Positions 25,224-32,432 of a DNA stretch of 64,000 nucleotides are shown in pieces (the first letter of the stretch is position 1; each line of letters starts with the position of its first letter). The notes beneath the pieces are model-generated. The model saw nothing but the letters and a program-made list of their open reading frames with translations. It was not told where the DNA came from and did not search any database. The DNA is taken from positions 124,001-188,000 of the forward strand of contig JADJNS010000021.1 of NCBI GenBank assembly GCA_016714225.1. The letters are read 5' to 3'. The position numbers were made by a program, and so were the translations under genes. Source of the DNA: Archangiaceae bacterium. GTDB taxonomy: Bacteria; Myxococcota; Myxococcia; Myxococcales; Myxococcaceae.

Positions 25224-25867
25224 TTGTAGAGCCTCTTGTGCTGTTTGACGGACAGGCGCTGAAAACGTTCTCTCAAGGTCGCGATTTCGGCCTCGCTCAA
25301 GTCGCCGGGGCGCCCCAGGCGCGCCCGGGTGATGCAGGCCGAGGCGGTCGCCGAGATGTTGAGGCTCTGCGAGAAGCCGCGCATCGGAATCCAGAAGACG
25401 CCGTCGCTCTGGTCGATGACCTCGCGGCGCACTCCGAAGCGCTCGTTGCCGAGCACCAGCGCCACTTTGTGGTCGAAGTCGATGGCCTCGAGCGGGGTGG
25501 CCCCCTCACGCACCTGAGAGGCCAGCACCTTGAAGCCGGCCTGGTGCAGCGCGGCGCGGCAGTCGGCGAAGTCGCGGTAGCGGTGCAGGTCGAGCCACTT
25601 GTCGCAGCCCTGGGTGACGGTGGCGTTGGGCTTGAACGCGGCGTTCGGGTTGTCGATGACGTGAACGTCTTGAACGCCGTAGGCCTCGCAGGTGCGGAGC
25701 ACCGCGGCCATGTTGAAGGCGTCTTCGAGCTGGTCGAGCACCAGGGTGAAGCGCCGGGTGCGGCCCTTCAGCACCTGCTCGATGCGCTCGAGGCGCGGAG
25801 CGAGCAGCAGCTCTTCGGGCGGCGGTACTCCTTCGCGCGGCTCGTACCCCGGGCCGCCGCCGCTCAC
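25220..25867 (-). CDS. trmH: TrmH/SpoU-family RNA 2'-O-ribose methyltransferase
   Basis: A 215-residue SPOUT methyltransferase. The three SpoU motifs are present: motif 1 NMAAVLRTCEAYGV, motif 2 KVALVLGNERFGV, motif 3 WIPMRGFSQSLNISATASA, which builds the AdoMet-binding trefoil knot. The architecture with short N- and C-terminal extensions (LLLAPRLERIEQVLKGR..., ERFQRLSVKQHKRLYK) resembles TrmH, which methylates G18 of tRNA, though other SpoU substrates cannot be excluded. It is translationally coupled at both ends: GTG 25867 overlaps the obgE stop (GTGA), and its own stop overlaps the LolA-like start. Confidence 0.88.
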   Translation of the reverse strand: MSGGGPGYEPREGVPPPEELLLAPRLERIEQVLKGRTRRFTLVLDQLEDAFNMAAVLRTCEAYGVQDVHVIDNPNAAFKPNATVTQGCDKWLDLHRYRDFADCRAALHQAGFKVLASQVREGATPLEAIDFDHKVALVLGNERFGVRREVIDQSDGVFWIPMRGFSQSLNISATASACITRARLGRPGDLSEAEIATLRERFQRLSVKQHKRLYK

Positions 25868-27045
25868 TTGCGGCTCCGCGCCGCTGCCTTCTTCTTCTTC
25901 GTCGTCGGCTTCTTCGCGGCCGTCTTCCTCTTCGCCGGCGCCTTCTTCTTCTTCTTCGGCTTCGGGGCGGCCTTCTGCTTGGAAGCAGGCTTCGCGGCGG
26001 GCTTCACCGCTTTCGGAGCCGCGACCGCCGGCACCGGCGCAGGCTTGGCGTAGAGGACCTTGGCGACCGCATCGAGCAGCTCGTTCAGGCCCTCGCCGGT
26101 GGCGCCCGAGAGGGTGAGCACCTTGACGCCCTTCTTGGCGAGCTTCGCCTGCAGCTTGGGGAGCGCCTCGCGCGCGTAGGGCAGGTCGAGCTTGTTGGCC
26201 ACCACCACCTGCGGGCGGCGGGCGAGCTCGGGGCTGTACTTGGCGAGCTCCTTGTTGAGCACGTCGTAGTCGTGCGCCGGGTCGCGGCCCTCGACGACGG
26301 CGCCCAGGTCGAGCAGGTGCACCAGCACCCGGCAGCGCTCGACGTGCCGGAGGAACTGCAGCCCCAGGCCCACGCCCTCGGCGGCGCCTTCGATCAGGCC
26401 GGGAATGTCGGCCATCACGAACGAGCGGCGGTCTTTGTACTGAACCACGCCCAGGTTCGGGACCAGGGTGGTGAAGGGGTAGTCGGCGACCTTGGGCCGC
26501 GCGCGGCTCACCCGGGAGATGAGCGTGCTCTTGCCGGCGTTGGGGTAGCCGAGCAGCCCCACGTCGGCGAGCAGCTTCAGCTCGAGGGTGATCATCAGCA
26601 GCTCGCCCTTGGTGCCGTCTTGCGCGAAGCGCGGCGTCTGCCGGGTCGAGGTGGCGAAGTTCATGTTGCCCAGGCCGCCGCGCCCGCCCTTGGCCACGAT
26701 GAACCGCTGCCCGGGCTCGGCGAGATCGGCGAGCAGCTCACCCGTCTCGTGCCTGCGCACCAGGGTACCGACCGGCACGCGCAGGGTGAGGTCGACCCCC
26801 GCCTTGCCGTTGCAGTCGCTGCCCATGCCGTGCTCGCCGGCTTCGCCGCGATGGTGTTGTTGGTAGCGGTAGTCGAGCAGCGTGGTGAGCTGGGGGTCGG
26901 CCTCGAAGATCACCGAGCCGCCGTCGCCTCCGTCACCGCCGCTGGGGCCACCTTTGTCGACGTACTTCTCACGCCGGAAGGCGATGGAGCCGTTGCCGCC
27001 GTCTCCCGCCTTCACCTCGATGCGGACTTCGTCGACGAACTTCAC
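25864..27045 (-). CDS. obgE: GTPase ObgE/CgtA with Lys/Ala-rich C-terminal tail
   Basis: A 393-residue Obg GTPase involved in 50S assembly and stress control. The Gly-rich Obg fold (KAGDGGNGSIAFRREKYVDK and onward, residues 1-158) precedes the G domain with G1 GYPNAGKSTLI, switch I DYPFTTLVPNLG, G3 DIPGLIEGA, G4 NKLD and G5 LSGATGEG. Instead of a folded OCT domain the C-terminal 60 residues are a low-complexity tail of Lys, Ala and Pro (KPKKKKKAPAKRK then TAAKKPTTKKKKAAARSRK), resembling a histone H1 tail and likely to contact rRNA or other polyanions. It lies in the conserved order rplU-rpmA-obgE. Confidence 0.96.
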   Translation of the reverse strand: MKFVDEVRIEVKAGDGGNGSIAFRREKYVDKGGPSGGDGGDGGSVIFEADPQLTTLLDYRYQQHHRGEAGEHGMGSDCNGKAGVDLTLRVPVGTLVRRHETGELLADLAEPGQRFIVAKGGRGGLGNMNFATSTRQTPRFAQDGTKGELLMITLELKLLADVGLLGYPNAGKSTLISRVSRARPKVADYPFTTLVPNLGVVQYKDRRSFVMADIPGLIEGAAEGVGLGLQFLRHVERCRVLVHLLDLGAVVEGRDPAHDYDVLNKELAKYSPELARRPQVVVANKLDLPYAREALPKLQAKLAKKGVKVLTLSGATGEGLNELLDAVAKVLYAKPAPVPAVAAPKAVKPAAKPASKQKAAPKPKKKKKAPAKRKTAAKKPTTKKKKAAARSRK

Positions 27046-27115
27046 GTCCGCCCCGCTTGCCGCTCAGCCAGTGCCGCGAACCCCAAGAAAAGTCCGCGGC
27101 GGCCGGCGAGCCGGT

Positions 27116-27394
27116 TCAGGCCTGCGCCGCAGGGGCGTTGCCGTCGGGATAGACGGAGACCTTCTTCTTGTCCTTGCCCTTGCGCTCGTACTTCACCACG
27201 CCGTCGGCGGTGGCGAAGAGCGTGAAGTCGCGACCGAGCTTCACGTTGACGCCGGGGTGAATCACGGTGCCGAGCTGGCGAACCAGAATGCTGCCCGCCG
27301 AGACCTTCTCACCGCCGTACACCTTGACGCCGCGCCGCTGCGAGTTGCTGTCGCGGCCGTTGCGAGAAGAGCCCTGACCTTTTTTGTGTGCCAT
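27116..27394 (-). CDS. rpmA: 50S ribosomal protein L27
   Basis: A 92-residue L27. It starts MAHKKGQGSSRNGRDSNSQR followed by GVKVYGGEKVSAGSILVRQ, the classic flexible N-terminus that reaches the peptidyl-transferase centre; no N-terminal cleavage extension is present. HPGVNVKLGRDFTLFATADG completes the fold. It lies 24 bp downstream of rplU and about 70 bp upstream of obgE, the near-universal bacterial order. Confidence 0.97.
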   Translation of the reverse strand: MAHKKGQGSSRNGRDSNSQRRGVKVYGGEKVSAGSILVRQLGTVIHPGVNVKLGRDFTLFATADGVVKYERKGKDKKKVSVYPDGNAPAAQA

Positions 27395-27418
27395 GTGACG
27401 AGACCTCGAATCTTTCGG

Positions 27419-27724
27419 TTAGCCCGAGATGCTGACGACCTTGACCTCGGTGAACGGCTGGCGGTGACCCTTGCGGCGGGTCCACCCTTCCTTCTCTTTA
27501 CGGAAGTGGAGGACGCGACGCTCTTTGTCCTGACGGAGGATCTTGCCGGCCACCACCGCGCCCGCGACCGTGGGACGACCGATCTTGTGCGCGTCGCCGC
27601 CGACCATCAGCACCTCGTCGAACTTAACGTCGGCGCCAGCGTCGCCTTTGATCTTTTCGATGCGCAGGACGTCGCCCTCGGCGACGCGGTACTGTTTTCC
27701 ACCGGTTCGAATGACGGCGTACAT
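27419..27724 (-). CDS. rplU: 50S ribosomal protein L21
   Basis: A 101-residue L21: MYAVIRTGGKQYRVAEGDVL at the start and FRKEKEGWTRRKGHRQPFTE near the end, containing the family's KxGxRRxxGHRQ signature. It is the first gene of the rplU-rpmA-obgE-trmH-lolA run. Only 29 bp separate its ATG from the divergent DUF423 gene, so its promoter must overlap that gene's start. I see no L21-type leader structure in so small a space. Confidence 0.97.
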   Translation of the reverse strand: MYAVIRTGGKQYRVAEGDVLRIEKIKGDAGADVKFDEVLMVGGDAHKIGRPTVAGAVVAGKILRQDKERRVLHFRKEKEGWTRRKGHRQPFTEVKVVSISG

Positions 27725-27753
27725 CGATCGTTACCTCAGCTTAGAAAGGGCAC

Positions 27754-28146
27754 ATGGCCCAAAAGGGCGAGTCGGATACGGAAGATCGCGAGGGAAGTCA
27801 AGCTGGGCTGATCAGGTTGGCGGCGATCTTGGGGCTCACCGCGGTCGGTTGCGGGGCGATGGGAGCCCACGCGATCAAGGCGCTGGGGCCTGAGAGCCTC
27901 GATTGGTGGAACACGGGGGCGAGATATCACCTGGCGCATGGTCTGGCGGTGGGGCTGGTCGCGGTGATGCCGGTGACGAGGAAGGGGTTGATTGCGGGGT
28001 TGTTTACGGCGGGCGTGGTGCTGTTCTCGGGCTCGCTGTACCTCTTGGCCGTCACCGGGACGCGCGCGTTGGGAATGGTGACCCCGTTCGGGGGCCTGGC
28101 GTTCATGGGGGGGTGGGTGGTGCTCGCCCTCAACGTTCGGAAGTGA
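27754..28146 (+). CDS. DUF423 family small membrane protein
   Basis: A 130-residue integral membrane protein with four predicted helices. RLAAILGLTAVGCGAMGAHA is the characteristic DUF423 start, followed by WWNTGARYHLAHGLAVGL with the conserved RYH, then GLFTAGVVLFSGSLYLLAVT and TPFGGLAFMGGWVVLAL. The family (E. coli YgdD-like) has no firmly established function. It is divergent from rplU and converges on gatB across the hexamer-repeat hairpin. A hydrophilic N-terminal 18 residues (MAQKGESDTEDREGSQAG) extends the usual length; a later start is possible but no better codon is evident. Confidence 0.88.
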   Translation: MAQKGESDTEDREGSQAGLIRLAAILGLTAVGCGAMGAHAIKALGPESLDWWNTGARYHLAHGLAVGLVAVMPVTRKGLIAGLFTAGVVLFSGSLYLLAVTGTRALGMVTPFGGLAFMGGWVVLALNVRK

Positions 28147-28173
28147 ACGTGGTGGGGGGTCGAGCGCTGCGAG

Positions 28174-28267
28174 AAGCCGTTCACGTTCACGTTCACGTTC
28201 ACGTTCACGAAAAAGCAAGCTGTGGCTTCTTCGTGAACGTGAACGTGAACGTGAACGTGAACGGCTT
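28174..28267. terminator. Hexamer-repeat hairpin, probable bidirectional terminator
   Basis: Perfect 36-bp inverted repeat: 28176-28211 is GCC, five GTTCAC units, then GAA; 28230-28265 is its exact complement. AA/TT pairs extend the base to 38 bp. The 18-nt loop holds a further 4-bp stem. A TTTT run follows on the plus strand, and an AGAAG tract on the other. It sits between the convergent DUF423 and gatB genes, 134 bp apart, so it can terminate both. A near-identical structure exists at 54884-55034. Confidence 0.8.
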
Positions 28268-28280
28268 TTGTCGAGCGAGC

Positions 28281-29681
28281 TCAGCCCAACTTCTTCGCAA
28301 CCAGCTCGTTGACCACCTTCGGGTTGGCCTTGCCCTTCATCGCCTTCATCACCTTGCCGACGAAGAACCCCAGCAGCGCAGTCTTCCCCGCCTTGAAGCT
28401 GGCAGCCTCTGACGGCGACTGGGCGATCACCGCATCGACCGCCGCCTCGATCGCCGCGACGTCCGAGACCTGCTCGAGCCCCTTCGCCGCGATCACCTCG
28501 TCGACCCCGCGCCCCGAGCGGTACACCTCGCCGAGCACGTCTTTGCCCGCATTCGCCGAGATGCGGCCCGCATCGACCGCCTTGAGCAGCGCCGCAAGGA
28601 GCTCGGGCGTCAGCTTCGAGGGCTCGCTCACCTCGTTCTGCAGCCGGCTCACCTCGCCGATGATCCAGTTGGCGACCTTCTTCGCCTCGCCGCCGTACGC
28701 CTTCAGCGTGGCCTCGAACAGCTGCGACCACGCGCCGCTGAGCAGCCCCGCGTCGTAGGGCGAGAGCTTGAGCTCGGCGGCATAGCGCTCGCGCTTGGCG
28801 GCGGGCAGCTCGGGGAGCGCGCTGCGCACCCGCTCGAGCAAGCTTGGGCTCACCACCACCGGCGGCAGATCGGGGTCGGGAAAGTACCGGTAGTCGTGCG
28901 CGTCTTCTTTGCTGCGCATCGCGCGGGTCTCGCCGCGGTCGGGGTCGAACAGCCGGGTCTCCTGCACCACCGCCTTGCCGCCTTCGAGCAGCTCGACCTG
29001 GCGCGCCGCTTCGACCTCGATGGCCTGCTTGATGAACCGAAACGAGTTCAGGTTCTTCAGCTCGCAGCGCGTGCCCAGCTCGCTGGCGCCCTTCTTCATC
29101 ACCGACACGTTGGCGTCGCAGCGAAACGAGCCCTCTTCGAGGTTGCCGTCGTTGACCCCCACCGCCATGAGGATCTCGCGGAGCGCCTTCAGGTACTCCA
29201 CCGCGTCGTCGGCGCTGCGCAGGTCGGGCTCCGAGACGATCTCGAGCAGCGGCGTGCCGGCGCGGTTCAGGTCGACCAGCGAGCGCGTGCCGTCGGCGTC
29301 GTGCACGCTCTTGCCGGCGTCTTCCTCCATGTGGATTCGGCGAATGCGCACCTCACCGACCCGGCCGTGCTCGCAGATCGGCTGGTCGTACTGGGTGATC
29401 TGATAGCCCTTGGGAGAGTCGGGGTAGAAGTAGTGCTTGCGGCTCCACACGCTGCGCGCGCGAATCTCGCAGCCCAGCGCCAGCCCTGCCCGCACCGCCA
29501 GCTCGACCACCGCTTCGTTGAGCACCGGCAGCGTGCCGGGCATGCCCAGGCACACCGGGTGGGTCGAGGCGTTGGGCTCGGCGCCGAACGTGGTCGAGAC
29601 CGGAGAGAAGATCTTGGTCTGGGTCAGCAGCTGCGCGTGAACCTCGAGGCCGACCACCACCTGGAAGTCGGCCAGGCTCAC
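28281..29681 (-). CDS. gatB: Asp-tRNA(Asn)/Glu-tRNA(Gln) amidotransferase subunit B
   Basis: A 466-residue GatB. It kinases and amidates misacylated Glu-tRNA(Gln)/Asp-tRNA(Asn) with GatA and GatC. Features: VVVGLEVHAQLLTQTKIFSP, KHYFYPDSPKGYQITQYDQP, VDLNRAGTPLLEIVSEPD, RCDANVSV and DYRYFPDPDLPPV in the catalytic cradle, then the helical and YqeY-like tail domains ending NPKVVNELVAKKLG. GTG 29681 is chosen because it overlaps the upstream kinase stop (GTGA) and starts right at the conserved region. It is the last gene of gatC-gatA-HK-gatB. Confidence 0.96.
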   Translation of the reverse strand: MSLADFQVVVGLEVHAQLLTQTKIFSPVSTTFGAEPNASTHPVCLGMPGTLPVLNEAVVELAVRAGLALGCEIRARSVWSRKHYFYPDSPKGYQITQYDQPICEHGRVGEVRIRRIHMEEDAGKSVHDADGTRSLVDLNRAGTPLLEIVSEPDLRSADDAVEYLKALREILMAVGVNDGNLEEGSFRCDANVSVMKKGASELGTRCELKNLNSFRFIKQAIEVEAARQVELLEGGKAVVQETRLFDPDRGETRAMRSKEDAHDYRYFPDPDLPPVVVSPSLLERVRSALPELPAAKRERYAAELKLSPYDAGLLSGAWSQLFEATLKAYGGEAKKVANWIIGEVSRLQNEVSEPSKLTPELLAALLKAVDAGRISANAGKDVLGEVYRSGRGVDEVIAAKGLEQVSDVAAIEAAVDAVIAQSPSEAASFKAGKTALLGFFVGKVMKAMKGKANPKVVNELVAKKLG

Positions 29682-30586
29682 CGCGGCGCCTTGGGCAGCA
29701 TCAAGGTGAACGTCGAGCCGCCGCTCCCGCTCTGCACCTCGATGGTGCCGTGGTGCGCGGCGACGATCTCCTTGGCGATCCACAGGCCGAAGGCGGTGCG
29801 CGGGCCGCGCTGGAACACCGCGGGCAGCTCTTCGGGCTCGATGCCCGGGCCGTGGTCGGCGATGGTGAGCTTCACCTGGTCGTCGGCGTCGGCGAGCGCG
29901 AGGTCGACCGGCTTTCCCGCGCCGTGCTTGAACGCGTTGGCGAGCAGCGTGGCCAGCACCTCTTCGAGGCGGACCCGGTCCCACAGGCCGCTCACCTTGC
30001 CGGGGGCCGACAGCTTCACCTCGCAGCCGTTGTCAGACGCGGTGTGCTTGAGGCGGCCGATGGTGTGCTGCGCCAGCTCGGCCAGGTCGAACTCCGAGTA
30101 GTCGAGCTTCCAGCGGCCGCTGTCCATACGGGAGACGTCGACCAGCATGTTGATGGTGTCGGCCATGCGCATCGACTGCTCGATGGCCGACTGGGTGCTG
30201 CGCTCGAGCCACGCCTTGTCTTGATTGCCGCGCATGACTCCGCGCAGCTGCGCGCCGAGGTGAATCTGCAGCGCGGTGAGCGGCGTCTTGAGCTTGTGCG
30301 AGGCCACCGACAGCATCTCGGTGATCGCGGCCTCGGTCTTGCGCGCCACCCCGATGGTGCCGCCGTCGCTCGCCGGCTGAAACGTCACCGAGAAGGTGCG
30401 GGTCGGGTCTTCGGGCAAGAGCTCGTCGCGGGTCTTCCCGCGCGCGTCGCCGGGCGCGATGCCGGTGATGCGCTCCATCGCCGCGTTCCAATGGGTGCAG
30501 CGGTGGACGCGATCGAACACGCACAGGCCGTCGATGCTGGCGGCGAGCAGATCGTCGAGAAGCGATTCGTTGCCGGAGGAGGCCAT
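29678..30586 (-). CDS. Sensor histidine kinase (PAS-HisKA-HATPase) within the gat operon
   Basis: A 302-residue soluble kinase. A PAS-like segment (SIDGLCVFDRVHRCTHWNAA, about 17-60) precedes a HisKA helix with the phosphoacceptor His97 in SVASHKLKTPLTALQ. The HATPase has an N box LLANAFKHG, a G1 motif ADHGPGIEPEELP and a reduced G2 region (FGLWIAKEIVAAHHG). There are no transmembrane segments, so it senses a cytosolic signal or partner. It lies between gatA (38 bp upstream) and gatB (4-bp overlap), so it is almost certainly co-transcribed and translationally coupled to gatB. No response regulator is adjacent. Start ATG 30586 begins just before the PAS segment; the upstream frame extension is a gatA shadow. 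Confidence 0.9.
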   Translation of the reverse strand: MASSGNESLLDDLLAASIDGLCVFDRVHRCTHWNAAMERITGIAPGDARGKTRDELLPEDPTRTFSVTFQPASDGGTIGVARKTEAAITEMLSVASHKLKTPLTALQIHLGAQLRGVMRGNQDKAWLERSTQSAIEQSMRMADTINMLVDVSRMDSGRWKLDYSEFDLAELAQHTIGRLKHTASDNGCEVKLSAPGKVSGLWDRVRLEEVLATLLANAFKHGAGKPVDLALADADDQVKLTIADHGPGIEPEELPAVFQRGPRTAFGLWIAKEIVAAHHGTIEVQSGSGGSTFTLMLPKAPR

Positions 30587-30624
30587 CGTCGGAGTGCGGC
30601 TCTTATCTCCCACCGGGGGCAGGT

Positions 30625-31971
30625 TCAAAGGTTCGGTCGGCGCTCGTGCCAGGGGTGGGCCTGCTCGTACGCCCGCGCCACCGAGAACAGCTCGCCCTCG
30701 GCGAACGGCCGGCCGAGCAGCTGCAGGCCGATCGGCAGCCCCCCGGCGGTGAAGCCGCCCGGCACCGACAGGCCCGGCAACCCCGCCAGCGCGCTGGGAA
30801 TGGTGAACACGTCCATCAGGTACAGCGCCATCGGGGTGGTGACCTCGCCCAGCTTGAACGCCGGCACCGGGCTCACCGGGGTGAGCAGCACATCGGCGGC
30901 CTTGAGCGCCTCGTCGAAGTCGCGCCGCACCAGGGTGCGCACCCGCTGCGCCTTGGCGTAGTACGCGTCGTAGTAGCCGGCGCTGAGCGCGAAGGTGCCG
31001 AGCATGATGCGCCGCTTCACCTCGGGGCCGAAGCCTCGAGCGCGGCTCTGGTCGTACATCTCGCGCAGGCCCTTCACGCCCGGCGCGCGATAACCGAATC
31101 GCACTCCGTCGTAGCGCGCGAGGTTGCTCGACGCCTCGCTGGGAGCGAGCAGATAATAAATGGCCAGCGCGTGCTGGGTGGTGGGCAGCGAGACCTCGAC
31201 CAGCTTCGCGCCCTGCGCTTGGTAGAACTTCGCCGCCGCGCGCACCGCCGCCTCGACCTCGGGGTCGAGCCCCTTGCCGAAGTACTCGCGCGGCAGGCCG
31301 ATGCGCAGGCCCTGAAGCCCCACGTCGACCCGCCGGGGAGCAGGCACGCGCGCCGAGGTGGCGTCGCGCTCGTCGGGGCCAGCGATGACCTGAAACACCT
31401 GCTCGCAGACGTCGACGGTGCGGGCCATGGGGCCGACCTGGTCGAGCGAGCTGGCGAAGGCGGTCACGCCCCAGCGCGGCACCCGCCCATAGGTGGGGCG
31501 CAGGCCGACCTGGTTGCAGAAGGCCGCGGGCAGCCGAATCGAGCCGCCGGTGTCGGTGCCCAGCGCGGCGTCGCACAGGCCCGCCGCCACGGCCGCGGCG
31601 CTGCCGCCCGAGCTGCCGCCGGGGGTGCGCGTGAGGTCATACGGGTTCTTGCTGGCACCGTACGCGCTGTTCTCGGTGCTGCTGCCCATGCCGAACTCGT
31701 CGAGGTTGGTCTTGCCGACGATGACCGCGCCGGCGGCCTGCAGCCGCTCGACCACGGTGGCGCTGAAGGGCGGCATGAACCCCTCGAGAATCTTCGAGCC
31801 CGCGGTGGTGGGCATGCCCTCGACGTGAATGAGGTCTTTGACCGCGACCGGCATGCCCGCCAGGGGGCCCTGCGCCACGCGAGCCCGGGCCGCCCGGTCG
31901 ACGTGCAGAAACGCGTGCAGCCTGCCGTCGAGCGCGTCGATGCGCGCAAAGCATTCGGCGGCGGTGCTCAC
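30625..31971 (-). CDS. gatA: Asp-tRNA(Asn)/Glu-tRNA(Gln) amidotransferase subunit A
   Basis: A 448-residue amidase-signature protein that releases ammonia from glutamine for GatB. The Ser-cisSer-Lys triad is visible: Lys in MPVAVKDLIHVEG, cis-Ser in TPGGSSGGSAAAVAAG and the nucleophile Ser in LGTDTGGSIRLPAAF. NKxDEFGMGSSTENSAYG-type sequence (here KTNLDEFGMGSSTENSAYG) and the C-terminal GGLPIGLQLLGRPF are GatA hallmarks. The N-terminus is about 30 residues shorter than many GatAs, starting directly at a helix (STAAECFARIDALDGRLHAF). GTG 31971 overlaps the gatC stop by 4 bp. Confidence 0.95.
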   Translation of the reverse strand: MSTAAECFARIDALDGRLHAFLHVDRAARARVAQGPLAGMPVAVKDLIHVEGMPTTAGSKILEGFMPPFSATVVERLQAAGAVIVGKTNLDEFGMGSSTENSAYGASKNPYDLTRTPGGSSGGSAAAVAAGLCDAALGTDTGGSIRLPAAFCNQVGLRPTYGRVPRWGVTAFASSLDQVGPMARTVDVCEQVFQVIAGPDERDATSARVPAPRRVDVGLQGLRIGLPREYFGKGLDPEVEAAVRAAAKFYQAQGAKLVEVSLPTTQHALAIYYLLAPSEASSNLARYDGVRFGYRAPGVKGLREMYDQSRARGFGPEVKRRIMLGTFALSAGYYDAYYAKAQRVRTLVRRDFDEALKAADVLLTPVSPVPAFKLGEVTTPMALYLMDVFTIPSALAGLPGLSVPGGFTAGGLPIGLQLLGRPFAEGELFSVARAYEQAHPWHERRPNL

Positions 31972-32261
31972 TCGATCACCTTGGGCACGCCGAAGCTCGA
32001 GCCGACCGGGTCGGGCGCGTTGGCCAGCGCGCGCTTCACCCCGAGCGGCTCGACGGGCACGTCCTTGCGCAGCGGCGACTCGGTCATGTTGACCTGCGAC
32101 GTCGGCTCGACGCCGGCCAGGTCGAGCGCATCGATGGAGGCGAAGGCATCGAGCACCGCTTGCAGCGCGACGCGGTGCTGCTCGACCTCGTCAGGTTGCA
32201 GCGAGAGGCGCGCGAGGGCCGCGACGTGACGAACCTGCTCGAGGGTGAGCTTCACAGCCAC
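31968..32261 (-). CDS. gatC: Asp-tRNA(Asn)/Glu-tRNA(Gln) amidotransferase subunit C
   Basis: A 97-residue GatC, the belt-like chaperone of the GatA-GatB complex. LTLEQVRHVAALARLSLQPD is the canonical N-terminal helix, VLDAFASIDALDLAGVEPTS the middle, and LRKDVPVEPLGVKRALANAP the C-terminal belt. GTG 32261 (or GTG 32255) starts it. It is the first gene of the gat operon; the 171 bp upstream to the zinc-ribbon gene shows no clear promoter or structure to my eye. Confidence 0.95.
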   Translation of the reverse strand: MAVKLTLEQVRHVAALARLSLQPDEVEQHRVALQAVLDAFASIDALDLAGVEPTSQVNMTESPLRKDVPVEPLGVKRALANAPDPVGSSFGVPKVIE

Positions 32262-32432
32262 TCATCAAGCTGACGCGAGCCCCCTAATCAAGCCCAAACC
32301 CCAACAAGCCTCTCAGCGCGACATGCCCGCGCCCGCGCCCTTCACGCCCGGTCACGGTCGGTCGAAGCCCGAAGCCCGGCAGTTCCGAGCCCGCACCTCA
32401 GCGGTTCGGTCGCCGCCACACCCGCAGGTCTC

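Noticed and set aside
28176..28265. CRISPR-like short regular repeats and repeated Asn-Val or His-Val peptides in translated frames
   Set aside because: The repeats are directly adjacent 6-bp units without spacers, arranged as an inverted pair; the peptides are only translations of the hexamer in non-coding DNA.
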